Positions 24,775-33,185 of a stretch of 47,616 nt of DNA are shown in pieces (the stretch's first letter is position 1; every line of letters starts with the position of its first letter). The stretch covers positions 1 through 47,616 of the forward strand of contig CAYMJV010000013.1 in the NCBI GenBank assembly GCA_964390545.1, written 5' to 3'. Below the pieces are notes generated by a model. That model was not told the origin of the DNA, ran no database searches, and saw only the letters and a list, made by a program, of their open reading frames with translations. Both the position numbers and the translations under genes were made by a program. The stretch comes from CAYMJV01 sp964390545. GTDB lineage: Bacteria > Desulfobacterota > BSN033 > UBA1163.

Positions 24775-25566
24775 TTACTTGAGCCTCGATTCCGAGTGAC
24801 TCCCTCTTGTCCAGAAACCATGGGCATCCTGTTTTCGGATGATCCGGAGTTCAGGTCGGCTGGGAGGCTTTGTGCTTTCTACCTTTGAAGCAAGTTCCAA
24901 ATCCCATCCGGTATTCTCAATCACTTCCTCCACCGTCACCCCAGGATGAACGGAGTGGAGGATCATCTCTTTCGTATGGGGATCGAACCGGAGGATTCCT
25001 TTTGTCGTAATCACCGCACTTGGGCCACCACCCTTCAACCCGTTTTTCTCTCTCCAATCCCCTCCATCTCCATAGCCGGGGGAAGTGATGTAGCTCACCC
25101 TCTCCAAGAAGCGGCGCTTTTCGTGGTTCATGATGATGACGAGCCGTTTGGAAAGAGAAGCGATATCGCTTCCTCCACCGCTCCCGGGGAGGCGGACCTG
25201 GAGGTTTTCCTGTCCGCCAATATAGGTCGTATTGAGGTTTCCGAAGCGGTCCACTTCAGCTCCACCGATGAATCCGAGGCTCACCTTTCCATTTTGGAGA
25301 AGCGACATAATATCCAACATCGAAGTCGCCCAGGTCGCTCCTTCCAGATTGGGATTATCACCCATCGTATAAAGCACATCCTCTGCCGGTCTGTCCCTCA
25401 AGATACCATTCTCAAAGATCCCAATGGCGTGAGGGGCATGGGTCTCCTTTGCCAATTGAAAAGCCAAAAGGGGAAGCCTCATCCCCACAAAGACTAAATC
25501 ATCGTTACGGATTTCCCGAGAGCCTGCCACCACCATCAGCTCCTGCATGGTATAGTCAGCGGCCAA
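24775..25566 (-). CDS. CoA-transferase subunit beta (glutaconate/IpdB-like)
   Basis: 263 aa from the TTG at 25566, which has GGAGG 8 nt upstream and gives the normal family start MAADYTMQELMVVAGSREI; an ATG at 25602 lacks any ribosome-binding site. Conserved blocks: LVFVGMRLPLLAFQLAK, LGFIGGAEVDRFGNLNTTYIG, RLPGSGGGSDIA and VSYITSPGYGDG. Family I CoA-transferases of the GctB/IpdB type move CoA between acids, or hydrolyse ring CoA esters in the IpdAB branch. The catalytic Glu of GctB is not obvious in the FENG region, so an IpdB-like role is possible. Pairs with the alpha subunit gene 97 bp upstream. Confidence 0.88.
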   Translation of the reverse strand: MAADYTMQELMVVAGSREIRNDDLVFVGMRLPLLAFQLAKETHAPHAIGIFENGILRDRPAEDVLYTMGDNPNLEGATWATSMLDIMSLLQNGKVSLGFIGGAEVDRFGNLNTTYIGGQENLQVRLPGSGGGSDIASLSKRLVIIMNHEKRRFLERVSYITSPGYGDGGDWREKNGLKGGGPSAVITTKGILRFDPHTKEMILHSVHPGVTVEEVIENTGWDLELASKVESTKPPSRPELRIIRKQDAHGFWTRGSHSESRLK

Positions 25567-25602
25567 CCCAACTTCCTCCAATTTTGGGTTTGTCGTGTTC
25601 AT

Positions 25603-25662
25603 TGAGTTTATCGGGTCTATTGGGTCACTAACTCAAAAAACTCAACGAACTCAACAAACCAG
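25603..25662 (-). repeat. Short tandem TTGAGTTNN units between CoA-transferase genes
   Basis: On the minus strand three adjacent 9-bp units TTGAGTTCG, TTGAGTTTT and TTGAGTTAG follow the alpha-subunit stop codon. Meaning unknown; such units are common intergenic filler. Confidence 0.4.
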
Positions 25663-26640
25663 TTAATACCCATAGTCCACCGGAATCGATTTTCTATGTT
25701 TCTTCACTGAGAGAGATTTTACCTTTTCCTCGCTGAGAAGTCCAAGATATTCTTTCCGGTCTTTAACCCCCAAAACCCATCGATCAAGCCACTTCAAATA
25801 CCCCTCTCTTTCTCTCGATTCATTATGATAACTAATATACTGCTCATGGTCTCGATTATAATAACCCGGAATAGGTGAGGGATGAGCTCCCCATGGTTCC
25901 GGGATAACCGCATGAACCAAAAATCCTGGCAGGAGGGTTCGATTAGGGTCTCTCCGGATCACTTTCTTAGAGACCACCTCCTCCACCACCACCATCACTT
26001 TCCGGGCTGCCAGAGCCGCCTCCTTTGTAATGCCACTCCCGCCCCAGAAATGAGTATTTCCGTCCTCATCCGCTCTTTGGGCTTGAAGGACGGCGACATC
26101 TGGTTTCAGCGCAGGAATCAAAGCCAGCCTCTCCTTCGTGAAAGGGCATTCCATTTGCTTGAAGGAAGAACCTCTCGACATCATTCCCGTTCCTAAAAGG
26201 GTTTTCGTTGGAAGGAAGGGAATTCCCAGACCGCCTGCATGTAAGGCTAACGCAATCGTAAAATTCGTGTGGTCTTCGACCTCGATCTTTCGTGGAATTC
26301 CAACCTCCACCGCTCTTCTCATGTTATAACCCACACCCATAATCACATTTCCCACCCAAGCGGCCACCACCTTCTTCGCGCAGCCGCACCCGATCAATTG
26401 ATCAAAAAACATATCGGAGATGGGACCTACAAGCGTGAGGTCTTTCTTTCCTTGACGGATGATTTCATGCCCAACGGCAAAAGGAATGGCGGTCTCTAAG
26501 GCGGCCCCCATGACAATGGAGTCTCCATCCTCGATAAACCGGGATACTGCCTCTTTTGTTGAGAAGACTTTTTGTTCCAATGTTCTCAGGCACGAATACT
26601 GGGAATGAAAACGAATGAAGCGAATATCAATTTCCCCCAT
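25663..26640 (-). CDS. CoA-transferase subunit alpha (glutaconate/IpdA-like)
   Basis: 325 aa from the ATG at 26640. Conserved: KEAVSRFIEDGDSIVMGAALETAIPFAVGHEIIRQGKKDLTLVGP, then GYNMRRAVEVG, EVEDHTNFTIALALHAGGLGIPFLPTKTLLGTG and LQAQRADEDGNTHFWGG. These are features of the GctA/IpdA subunit. The first 20 residues (MGEIDIRFIRFHSQYS) do not look like the family and lie inside a repeat-derived tract; the TTG at 26580 (EQKVFSTKEAV) may be the true start. Downstream gene is the beta subunit. The natural acyl group is unknown; degradation of ring or dicarboxylic acids is a reasonable guess from the context of organic-acid transporters. Confidence 0.87.
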   Translation of the reverse strand: MGEIDIRFIRFHSQYSCLRTLEQKVFSTKEAVSRFIEDGDSIVMGAALETAIPFAVGHEIIRQGKKDLTLVGPISDMFFDQLIGCGCAKKVVAAWVGNVIMGVGYNMRRAVEVGIPRKIEVEDHTNFTIALALHAGGLGIPFLPTKTLLGTGMMSRGSSFKQMECPFTKERLALIPALKPDVAVLQAQRADEDGNTHFWGGSGITKEAALAARKVMVVVEEVVSKKVIRRDPNRTLLPGFLVHAVIPEPWGAHPSPIPGYYNRDHEQYISYHNESREREGYLKWLDRWVLGVKDRKEYLGLLSEEKVKSLSVKKHRKSIPVDYGY

Positions 26641-26680
26641 CCTCCCCCTCAAGGGGGAGGGCGAGGGTGGGGGTGATGAG
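26641..26680. repeat. C/G-rich repeat, diverged copy
   Basis: CCTCCCCCTCAAGGGGGAGG perfect inverted repeat followed by GCGAGGGTGGGGGTGATGAG. It provides an apparent but badly spaced ribosome-binding site for the CoA-transferase alpha ATG. Confidence 0.5.
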
Positions 26681-26734
26681 AATAATTCGTTCGTATTTAC
26701 ACGAAAAAATGTTAGAGAAAGGTCATTAGAATGT

Positions 26735-26765
26735 CAAGGGGATTTCTGAAAAAATCCAGAAATCT
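26735..26765. repeat. 35-bp hairpin repeat, copy 2
   Basis: GATTTCTG...CAGAAATCT palindrome matching 14455-14489, located between the CoA-transferase and the exported protein gene. Confidence 0.5.
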
Positions 26766-26785
26766 TTGCGATTAACGGAGCTCTG

Positions 26786-27457
26786 CTATGGGTTCTTGAT
26801 CTGGATGGAATCGATCATCTCCAGAAAACCTTTCCTGAAAACTTCATAAACCTTCTGCTCATTCCCTGAGATCGACCCCCTATCCCACTTCTCCCCGGTT
26901 TCAGAGACTTTAAGTCCAAAGGTATTCACATCTCTTGAATATCTGACCAGAACCACGTGCTCTCCAACATAATTAAAAAGGAATTGCCCCTGCATGGCCC
27001 AGCAGGAAGGGATGGTGAATCCCTTCTTCACGATGGGTTGGAGGGATGAAGCCTCTGGGTTCCATGCGAACAATTGGATGAGCTGCTCTATTTCCAAATC
27101 CCCTCTTTTCTTTCTATTCTTCAGATACATTCTCTTTTCCGTATAGGGTTTCAGAGATGGTGCTTGAATGGGTTCGGCTTGAGGATTAGTTCGGTCTCCA
27201 ATTTGAAGGATAAGCATTTCCTCCACTTGTTTATTCTTTTCCTTAATAAGAAAGTAGCCTCGGGTAAGTGAATTTTCCTCCGGGTTTTCTTGAGAGAAGG
27301 AATGGATCAGACGGAATTCGGAAGGAAGGGTGAGGGTGAAAGGCGGCTTTTGGGAGATCAGTTGCTTTCCCTTAATCTCCAGATCTTTTTCGGCGAAAGA
27401 TAGGGTGGCCCATGTCCAAACAACGAGACCAATCAAAGGGATGAGAATTTTTTTCAC
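26786..27457 (-). CDS. Exported hypothetical protein
   Basis: 223 aa with a clear signal peptide (MKKILIPLIGLVVWTWATLSFA). The mature protein has alternating beta/charged segments (LEIKGKQLISQKPPFTLTLP, LPSEFRLIHSF, KKGFTIPSCWAMQGQFLFNYVGEHVVLVRYSRDVN) and two Trp/Cys positions but no recognised motif. Likely periplasmic. Same strand as TRAP cluster 2, about 170 bp downstream of its dctP and separated by a repeat; a functional link is not shown. Confidence 0.7.
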   Translation of the reverse strand: MKKILIPLIGLVVWTWATLSFAEKDLEIKGKQLISQKPPFTLTLPSEFRLIHSFSQENPEENSLTRGYFLIKEKNKQVEEMLILQIGDRTNPQAEPIQAPSLKPYTEKRMYLKNRKKRGDLEIEQLIQLFAWNPEASSLQPIVKKGFTIPSCWAMQGQFLFNYVGEHVVLVRYSRDVNTFGLKVSETGEKWDRGSISGNEQKVYEVFRKGFLEMIDSIQIKNP

Positions 27458-27570
27458 GGCTTCTTCTTTCGAGATAGATCAATGGTCATAAAACTGGAGG
27501 GGCGGCCCTGCCTGCATACCGGCAGGCAGGTGTGGCCGCCCAATTCTTATCCCCCTATCTCCCCATCTCA

Positions 27571-27619
27571 AAATCCCCCCTCCCCCCCTTTGGCAAAGGG
27601 GGGTGGGGAGATTTGAAAG
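27571..27619. repeat. C/G-rich hairpin repeat after dctP of cluster 2
   Basis: AATCCCCCCTCCCCCCCTTTGG...CAAAGGGGGGTGGGGAGATTTGAAAG type inverted repeat, same end as the 16.6-kb copy. It begins 11 nt after the dctP stop and could act as a transcript-end hairpin for that gene. Confidence 0.6.
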
Positions 27620-27629
27620 CTGCGCTCCA

Positions 27630-28634
27630 TTACTTTTTCTTTGTCAGCAAGGCTCTCAATTTCGGGCCTGTCTCAGGGCATTTTGCAAGGACATCCTTCC
27701 AGCCTTCGTCATCAGCGATCTTCAGGAATTTCTCTTTTTCAGCCGGGGGAAGGTCGATCACCTGAAGGCCCACCTGTTTCAGAAGAGGGATTTCCTTTTT
27801 GCGTTCCTCCTCGTAAAAGGCAACTGTTTTCCTCTCAGCTTCCATGGCGGCCTGGTTCAGCACCTCTTTGAACTTCTCGGGAAGCCCGTTCCACGTCTTC
27901 AGGTTCATGACCATGGGATGCGGTCCTGAGTAAAATGAAGGCTCCACAATGTACTTGGTATGTTTCTCCCACCCCCACTCACGAATGCCTATGGCCGGCC
28001 AGCCATAGCCGTCGACAACTTTTCTTTCAAGGGCGGTGTAAACCTCGGTGGGTGGGATCACGACGGGATTTCCGCCAAGACCTTTCACAAGCTGAAGGTA
28101 CATAGGGGAGACGCGGATGTTGAAACCCTTCAGGTCTGCAGTTTTAATGGGTTTGGTAAGGTAGAGGCTAAATGGCAAGTCAGTCCCAATCCTCCCTATA
28201 AAATAGAGCCCCAGCTTTTTTTCATGCATATCATTGTAATATGCCCAGGCCCCGCTTGCTCTCTCTTCCCATGGACGGAGGTGCGAAAGCTTCATCGCAT
28301 CGACCTCAGGCAGCAGGTGGACGTAGTATGCATTGGTCGTATGGACAATATCCACCATGCCCGTCTGTGCTGCCTGGACCTGATCCTGAATTTTGACGAC
28401 CTCAGGGCCCCCTATCATATTGATCTTCAATTCGCCAGGATACTTCTGCGCGACCAGTTTTTCCACACTCTCCAGGAAAAAATTGAGAGACGTGTTGCCC
28501 TCGGCCGAGTTTTTCGGCCAGGCATTAAGTGCTTTGAGGGTTGTCGCCTGTGCGCCTGCGTATCCAAATGAGCCTAAAATGACCGTGAAGATTACGAGCA
28601 GCGCTATAGACGTACCTTTAAATCTAGTTTCCAT
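27630..28634 (-). CDS. TRAP substrate-binding protein (DctP), cluster 2
   Basis: 334 aa. Signal peptide to about SFGYAGAQA, then LKALNAWPKNSAEGNTSLNFFLESVEKLV, GGPEVVKIQDQVQAAQTGMVDIVHTTNAYY, the Arg-containing motif KGFNIRVSPMYLQLVKGLGGNPVVIPPTEVYTALERKVVDGYGWP and GWPAIGIREWGWEKHTKYIVEPSF. Similar organisation to the smaller DctP of cluster 1 but clearly diverged, so a different substrate is likely. GGAGGAG precedes the ATG. Last gene of the operon, opposite to cluster 1 where it is first. Confidence 0.92.
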   Translation of the reverse strand: METRFKGTSIALLVIFTVILGSFGYAGAQATTLKALNAWPKNSAEGNTSLNFFLESVEKLVAQKYPGELKINMIGGPEVVKIQDQVQAAQTGMVDIVHTTNAYYVHLLPEVDAMKLSHLRPWEERASGAWAYYNDMHEKKLGLYFIGRIGTDLPFSLYLTKPIKTADLKGFNIRVSPMYLQLVKGLGGNPVVIPPTEVYTALERKVVDGYGWPAIGIREWGWEKHTKYIVEPSFYSGPHPMVMNLKTWNGLPEKFKEVLNQAAMEAERKTVAFYEEERKKEIPLLKQVGLQVIDLPPAEKEKFLKIADDEGWKDVLAKCPETGPKLRALLTKKK

Positions 28635-28716
28635 AATCTCCTCCTTTTTGTTCTAAGATGAATGGACCCTCAAAAAGAGGCCCTTGACCTTTGCTCCATG
28701 ACCCTTGATCCCATTC

Positions 28717-30036
28717 TCACTTCATTCCCATAAGACTCGGTATAACAGTTGCTAAGACTGGCATGACCAGCACAAGGGCAATACACAACATATCTACAAT
28801 GACATAGGGAGTGACCGCTCTCCAGATGTCAGACATGGTTATCTCAGGAGGGGCCACCCCCTTCATCACAAAGAGGGTAACACCAAAGGGAGGGGTAATC
28901 AAGCCTGTCTCAAGGGCGATAAGCATGAGGACACCGAACCAAATGGGATTATAATGGAAGGCATTAACCACGGGCATATAAATGGGTATGGTGATCATCA
29001 TAATGGCAACCGTTTCCATGAAACAACCGAGGATAAGCACGACAATCAGCATACCGATGAGTATGAGGACCGGCGGAATGGTCAGTTTGGTAATAAAGCT
29101 CGTCATACCCGCAGCCGCACCGGTAAAGGCTAATATTTGACCGTATGTGCTTGAGACAATAATAATCATGAAGATCATTGCCGTGACTTTCACGGTACCG
29201 TAGACCGACTTCTTGAGAATTTCCCAATTCAAACGTCTGTAAATAAGAGCCAAGATAAATGACCCTAAGGTTCCCGTGGCCGCTGCTTCCGTAGGGGTTG
29301 CGACACCCAGAAAGATAAAGCCTATGACCATAAAAACGATGAAGCCAAGGGGCAAGAGGTATTGCAAAGTGGCCATCACCTTTTCTCTTAAAGGAATATG
29401 GGGGACATCATACAGTGGCGCTTCTTCAGGTTTGATGCGACACCATAGTACCACGTAGAGGAGATAGAGGCCCGACATAATAATGCCCGGCACGATGCCA
29501 GCCATAAGAAGTTGTCCTACATCGATGTTTGCAAGGCTTGCGAGCACCACGGTAAGTGCATTCGGAGGAATAAGCGCGTCAACCGTACCTACTCCCATGA
29601 GTGGACCAAGGCTCATATTCTTGCTGTAGCCTCTTTTCAGCATGTCAGGAAGCAGGATGGTGCCAAGGAGGGCGCATGTGGCAATCGTGGAGCCACTCAA
29701 CGCGCCGATGATCACCCCCATCATGATCGCCAGGATGGAGAGCCTGCCCCGGAGTTTGCCAAGCCATTTATCAAGCACATTCACAGCATTGAGCCCAAGG
29801 CCTGAATGGAAGATCAATTCACCCATGAGGATGAAAAAGGGTACGGGGAGCAGAGTGAACGTGGTAATGGAAGAAAACACCCCGGTCACTACCGCAACAA
29901 GGCCTGGGATCCCCCCCAGGAAGAAATACGCCGCAACGATATTGACAACGAGAAAGGCAAATGCAATGGGCAGGTTGGTGAGGAGCAGGAACACCATACC
30001 GCCAAAGAGCAAGCTGATGACCAACCACCATTCCAT
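28717..30036 (-). CDS. TRAP transporter large permease (DctM), cluster 2
   Basis: 439 aa, about 12 membrane segments. Family regions: LPIAFAFLVVNIVAAYFFLGG, GGLLPVPFFILMGELIF-like TFTLLPVPFFILMGELIFHSG, the first hairpin MGVGTVDALIPPNALTVVLASLANIDVGQLLMAG, GVATPTEAAATGT and the second half ETVAIMMITIPIYMPVV. It starts 3 nt after the dctQ stop. Second of three genes in the dctQMP operon. Confidence 0.93.
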   Translation of the reverse strand: MEWWLVISLLFGGMVFLLLTNLPIAFAFLVVNIVAAYFFLGGIPGLVAVVTGVFSSITTFTLLPVPFFILMGELIFHSGLGLNAVNVLDKWLGKLRGRLSILAIMMGVIIGALSGSTIATCALLGTILLPDMLKRGYSKNMSLGPLMGVGTVDALIPPNALTVVLASLANIDVGQLLMAGIVPGIIMSGLYLLYVVLWCRIKPEEAPLYDVPHIPLREKVMATLQYLLPLGFIVFMVIGFIFLGVATPTEAAATGTLGSFILALIYRRLNWEILKKSVYGTVKVTAMIFMIIIVSSTYGQILAFTGAAAGMTSFITKLTIPPVLILIGMLIVVLILGCFMETVAIMMITIPIYMPVVNAFHYNPIWFGVLMLIALETGLITPPFGVTLFVMKGVAPPEITMSDIWRAVTPYVIVDMLCIALVLVMPVLATVIPSLMGMK

Positions 30037-30039
30037 CGG

Positions 30040-30543
30040 TTACTTCCCTCTCCTCATACCGACAAACCTGCTCCAGGCCATCCTGAAGAACTGGATGGTA
30101 AGGAGGATGCTGCCTGCGGGGATGATGATGAAAATGACCCATTTCGGCACAGTCACTGCCCTTACATCCGTGATCCCCTTTAGGATGCACTCACGCGTAT
30201 AGTCTATTCCGAAATAGACCATGACGGCACAGGCAACGCCGCCGATGACAAACATGATGCAATCGAGAGTAAACTTCGTTTTCTTATTGAGATGGACGTA
30301 GATGAGATCGGTCGTGATATGCCCTCCCTCTCTTAAAAGCCAGGTGGTGGCAAGAAAAACGATCCATAACAGAGCATATTCTGTTGTCTGCATGATCCAT
30401 ATGGTAGTCTTCGCAAACAAGTATCGCATGCCGATGGTGTAGCAGACAGCCGCCGTTATAAAGACCAGGATGATCCCGGCTAAAAGGGCCATGAAATCGA
30501 TCATCCTGTCAAAAAAGATCCAGAACCTTTTCCTTGGAATCAT
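30040..30543 (-). CDS. TRAP transporter small permease (DctQ), cluster 2
   Basis: 167 aa with four membrane segments (about 14-40, 50-70, 90-112, 130-155), including YLFAKTTIWIMQTTEYALLWIVFLATTWLLREGGHITTDLIY, the conserved DctQ core with E-x-x-H. It begins at the ATG that overlaps the stop of a DctM remnant. First intact gene of the operon. Confidence 0.88.
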   Translation of the reverse strand: MIPRKRFWIFFDRMIDFMALLAGIILVFITAAVCYTIGMRYLFAKTTIWIMQTTEYALLWIVFLATTWLLREGGHITTDLIYVHLNKKTKFTLDCIMFVIGGVACAVMVYFGIDYTRECILKGITDVRAVTVPKWVIFIIIPAGSILLTIQFFRMAWSRFVGMRRGK

Positions 30544-30653
30544 CTTCTGTGACCCTTAAACCAAGCAGCAAGGATAGGAAGGCTGATCATCATGACCGAG
30601 ACCTCTTCAACGAAGCATCCCAAAAGGCCACCGATCACTAACATGTCCCTGAA
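30540..30653 (-). pseudogene. Fragment of a TRAP large permease (DctM)
   Basis: A short minus-strand frame between a TAA near 30654-30656 and a TGA at 30540-30542 reads FRDMLVIGGLLGCFVEEVSV then MMISLPILAAWFKGHRR. This matches the conserved inner helix of DctM (compare VLILGCFMETVAIMMITIPI in the intact gene at 28717). Only about 35 codons remain, directly upstream of dctQ, with no other DctM sequence before it. Probably the relic of an older transporter gene lost when cluster 2 was reorganised. Confidence 0.55.
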
Positions 30654-30824
30654 CGAGTATGGTTAGGGCGGACAAATTCGAAAACTCAAAGATTAAAGAA
30701 ATTGGATTGAATTTTAAACAAACAGCCTATTCTTGTCAAATCATTATGGGAAATGTTAACCTTCTTATCATACAAGGTATTTTCAAGATAACAGTCGTAA
30801 TGGTGGAGAAAAGGAGATATCAAA

Positions 30825-32108
30825 ATGAACCATTATGTCAACTATGGAGAAGAAAAGAGACAATTTTCCCTTCCAAAGAGTTGGAATCTAATTTCGGCTG
30901 AAGACAAACCTCCCGTTCCGGGAGTGGCCAACCCGATGGAAGAAATCAGGCGTGCTTTAGATCACCCCATTGGATCACCTAAAATTGAAGAACTGGCACG
31001 TCCGGGAATGGATGTCGTTTTACTCTTCGATGATCTTCAGCGGCCCACCCCTGTTCACCTAGCATTGCCCGAGATTCTGAATCGACTTAATCACGCCGGC
31101 ATCCCGGATGAAAGAATCACAGGTATCTGTGCATTAGGAACCCACCCCAGCCCCACTTTGGAGCAATTAAGAAAGAAAGTGGGAGAAGAAGTCTTTTCCC
31201 GACTGCAAGGTCGCCTCTCTACTCACGATCCCCATGCCTCTGACAACGTCATCATTGGAAGAACCCATCGGGGAACGCTGGTGGAAGTGAATCGATATGT
31301 CGCTTTTGCTGATCTGATCATCGGGGTCGGAGAATGTATGCCCCATCCCATCGCAGGATTCGGAGGGGGATACAAGATCGTTATGCCTGGAGTGTGTTCC
31401 TATCGCTCAGTGGCCAGCCACCATTTCACCTGGATGCGCCATCGCAATAGTAGAGTCAACCTCCTCGACGGAAATTCGTTCTACGAAGAGATTCTGGATG
31501 CGGGACGATTATCCAGAATGGCATTCAAACTCGATTTTATCATCAATGAGAAGAAAGAGGTGATTAAAGCGTTTGCAGGAGATCCGGAAACAGAGCACCG
31601 GGAGGCCTCTAAGTTTTCCGCCTCTCTCTATACCGTCCCTCTTTCGAAATTAGCAGACGTTACCATTACCTCAGCCTTTCCGCTAGAAGTGGGAGTCCAG
31701 GCTACCAAGGCACTGACCATGGCTGGTTTCTGCACCCGATCAGGAGGAGCCATTCTCTGGGTAGCACCGCAGAAGGAGGCCGGTCCCATCCTGCCTTTGA
31801 TTAAAGAAATGGGAAGCTCCGAAAGTGCGGCGGATTTCCATCGCCGGCTGATTGAAGGAAACGTCCCTGACCATCTCAAATCTTTCGGCATTTCCTACAT
31901 CATGCAGGTCGTTTACTTCAAAGACCTGGCGGAAAAATTTTCGGTCCATCATGTCACCGAGGGGCTTTCACCAGAGCAGGTGAAGATGATGAAATTCTCA
32001 TATGCCACAGAACTTCAGACGGCGATTGATCGGATTTCCTCGGAGATGCCGAAGGCCGATGTCGCAATTTTTCCGTCAGGAGGGAATATCATCCCCGAAA
32101 TTCGGTGA
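30825..32108 (+). CDS. LarA-type nickel-dependent racemase homologue
   Basis: 427 aa from the ATG with AAGGAGATATC upstream. The protein keeps the four NPN-cofactor/catalytic positions of lactate racemase: His107 in ALGTHPS, His174 in MPHPIAGFGGGYKIV, Lys184 in that same block and His200 in ASHH. In LarA these are His108, His174, Lys184 (covalent to the nickel-pincer cofactor) and His200. It also shows the DDLQRPTP segment near residue 70. It likely interconverts stereoisomers of a 2-hydroxy acid; the substrate may not be lactate. Cofactor synthesis (LarB/C/E) is not in this window. It is divergent from TRAP cluster 2, so the transporter could deliver the substrate. Confidence 0.85.
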   Translation: MNHYVNYGEEKRQFSLPKSWNLISAEDKPPVPGVANPMEEIRRALDHPIGSPKIEELARPGMDVVLLFDDLQRPTPVHLALPEILNRLNHAGIPDERITGICALGTHPSPTLEQLRKKVGEEVFSRLQGRLSTHDPHASDNVIIGRTHRGTLVEVNRYVAFADLIIGVGECMPHPIAGFGGGYKIVMPGVCSYRSVASHHFTWMRHRNSRVNLLDGNSFYEEILDAGRLSRMAFKLDFIINEKKEVIKAFAGDPETEHREASKFSASLYTVPLSKLADVTITSAFPLEVGVQATKALTMAGFCTRSGGAILWVAPQKEAGPILPLIKEMGSSESAADFHRRLIEGNVPDHLKSFGISYIMQVVYFKDLAEKFSVHHVTEGLSPEQVKMMKFSYATELQTAIDRISSEMPKADVAIFPSGGNIIPEIR

Positions 32109-32150
32109 CGAATTTCGGATTTCAAATTTCAGATTGAAGATTGCTGTGGC

Positions 32151-32456
32151 TTACAATTCCTTGGGCCTGAGCCGCGATTTCCAAGTTTCAGGCTCTCTGC
32201 TTAGGTGCATAACCGCAACAATAAGCAAAGTCTCTTGCCTAATCTGGTAAATAACCCCATATGGAAATCTGTTGGTCCGACAACGGCGGGTACGTTTTGA
32301 CAGCTTGAACCAAGCGTCAGGGTATTGGACTATTCGTTCGAGCGTCCTCTTTACCTCTGCAGCGAACTCGTAACCAAGGCCTTCGCTCTGTGCGTTGTAA
32401 TAGGAGATAGCGTCCGTCAGCTCAGCTCTTGCCGGAGGAAGGAACTCGATTTTCAT
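32151..32456 (-). CDS. ParE/RelE-type toxin
   Basis: 101 aa. MKIEFLPPARAELTDAISYYN.. is the first helix pair of the RelE/ParE fold; RFPYGVIYQIRQETLLIVAVMHLSREPETW is the beta sheet core of the ParE branch, with a conserved Arg/Tyr for target binding. Starts immediately at the antitoxin stop (TAATG). It poisons growth, in the ParE branch by acting on DNA gyrase, when freed from the antitoxin. The pair lies in the last unit of the cassette-like array. Confidence 0.87.
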   Translation of the reverse strand: MKIEFLPPARAELTDAISYYNAQSEGLGYEFAAEVKRTLERIVQYPDAWFKLSKRTRRCRTNRFPYGVIYQIRQETLLIVAVMHLSREPETWKSRLRPKEL

Positions 32457-32686
32457 TAACGTCTTTTCTTTTCGATTTCTCCAAATACATCTCTTGCCGG
32501 GACTGCCGCCATTTCGCCACGCTCGAACGCATCAATTCGGTCTTCGGCCTCGTCAGCCCATAGGGCATCAATTTTTCCTCTGGACTGGAACTCAAAGCTT
32601 GTCAGAAGGTTTTCGACTAACTCAGCACGTTCCACCGGCGGCAGCTCCAGCGCCTCAGCAAGAATCTGTTTACCATGTTTGGGCAT
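32456..32686 (-). CDS. Antitoxin of ParE-type module
   Basis: 76 aa: MPKHGKQILAEALELPPVERAELVENLL... then Trp-containing ALWADEAEDRIDAFERGEM and AVPARDVFGEIEKKR. This is the addiction-module antitoxin family often paired with ParE, with an N-terminal helix bundle and C-terminal toxin-binding peptide containing VPARDVF. AGGAGG lies 11 nt upstream of the ATG. Stop overlaps the toxin start. It neutralises the toxin and probably represses the operon. Confidence 0.85.
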   Translation of the reverse strand: MPKHGKQILAEALELPPVERAELVENLLTSFEFQSRGKIDALWADEAEDRIDAFERGEMAAVPARDVFGEIEKKRR

Positions 32687-32764
32687 ATCTCATCATGCCT
32701 CCTTTATTTTCTTGATCTGATCATATTTTAGCACACTATGGAAGTATGCTCTAATTATTTTTTG

Positions 32765-32823
32765 GCATAACGATTTAGGTCAGCGAGGGCTGTAAGCGAT
32801 CCGCTGGAGTGTATTTGCTAAGG
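32765..32823 (-). other. attC-like recombination site 3 (degenerate R'')
   Basis: Minus-strand order: an altered R'' (CCTTAGCAAAT; expected Y-A-A-C), CAGCGGATCGC, TTACA, GCCCTCGCTG and R' GTTATGC (32765-32771). CAGCGG/CGCTG pair around the centre. It ends 10 nt after the gene at 32833. Confidence 0.55.
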
Positions 32824-32832
32824 AGCTGATAT

Positions 32833-33096
32833 CTATTCAGCCCACGATATATCTGGTAGTTTATTTAAGCGTTCTATATATCTTTTTTTGTTGAATGGTT
32901 TCTTACTCTTTAATATATCCAATATTTCAGCCATCATAACTACACCGATGTATTTCATGACTTCATCATGGTTCTTTATTTCTTTCATAAGTCTATCATA
33001 AGTTTGTTTGGTTTCAGGTGGATTATTACCTTGGATTTGATTATTTATTGCCTCAAACACAGCTTCTCCTGCCAAATTTAAATCTTTTGAAGGCAT
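32833..33096 (-). CDS. Cassette gene 3: hypothetical 87-aa protein
   Basis: Not recognised. 87 aa, helical and charged: MPSKDLNLAGEAVFEAINNQ, ETKQTYDRLMKEIKNHDEVMKYIGVVMMAEILDILKSKK and KKRYIERLNKLPDISWAE. No signal peptide or membrane segment. GGAAGG precedes the ATG; the start is 26 nt after attC site 2. Carried in an integron-like cassette, so probably an accessory trait. Confidence 0.6.
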   Translation of the reverse strand: MPSKDLNLAGEAVFEAINNQIQGNNPPETKQTYDRLMKEIKNHDEVMKYIGVVMMAEILDILKSKKPFNKKRYIERLNKLPDISWAE

Positions 33097-33121
33097 TTTT
33101 TTCCTTCCATATTTATTTTGT

Positions 33122-33185
33122 GCTTAACGGCGAGCATGCAGCGGGAGCCGGACTTGTTGGCACCCGCTGCATGCAGGGGTTAGAA
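33122..33185 (-). other. attC-like recombination site 2
   Basis: R'' TTCTAAC (33179-33185) and R' GTTAAGC (33122-33128), the latter a perfect GTTRRRY core. Between them GCATGCAGCGGGTGCC and GGCTCCCGCTGCATGC form a 16-bp stem with one mismatch. The TAA in R'' is the stop codon of the preceding ORF. Confidence 0.75.

Noticed and set aside
32765..32823. Third palindrome as a plain terminator
   Set aside because: No U-tract; its arms and R' core match the attC layout better, though R'' is altered.
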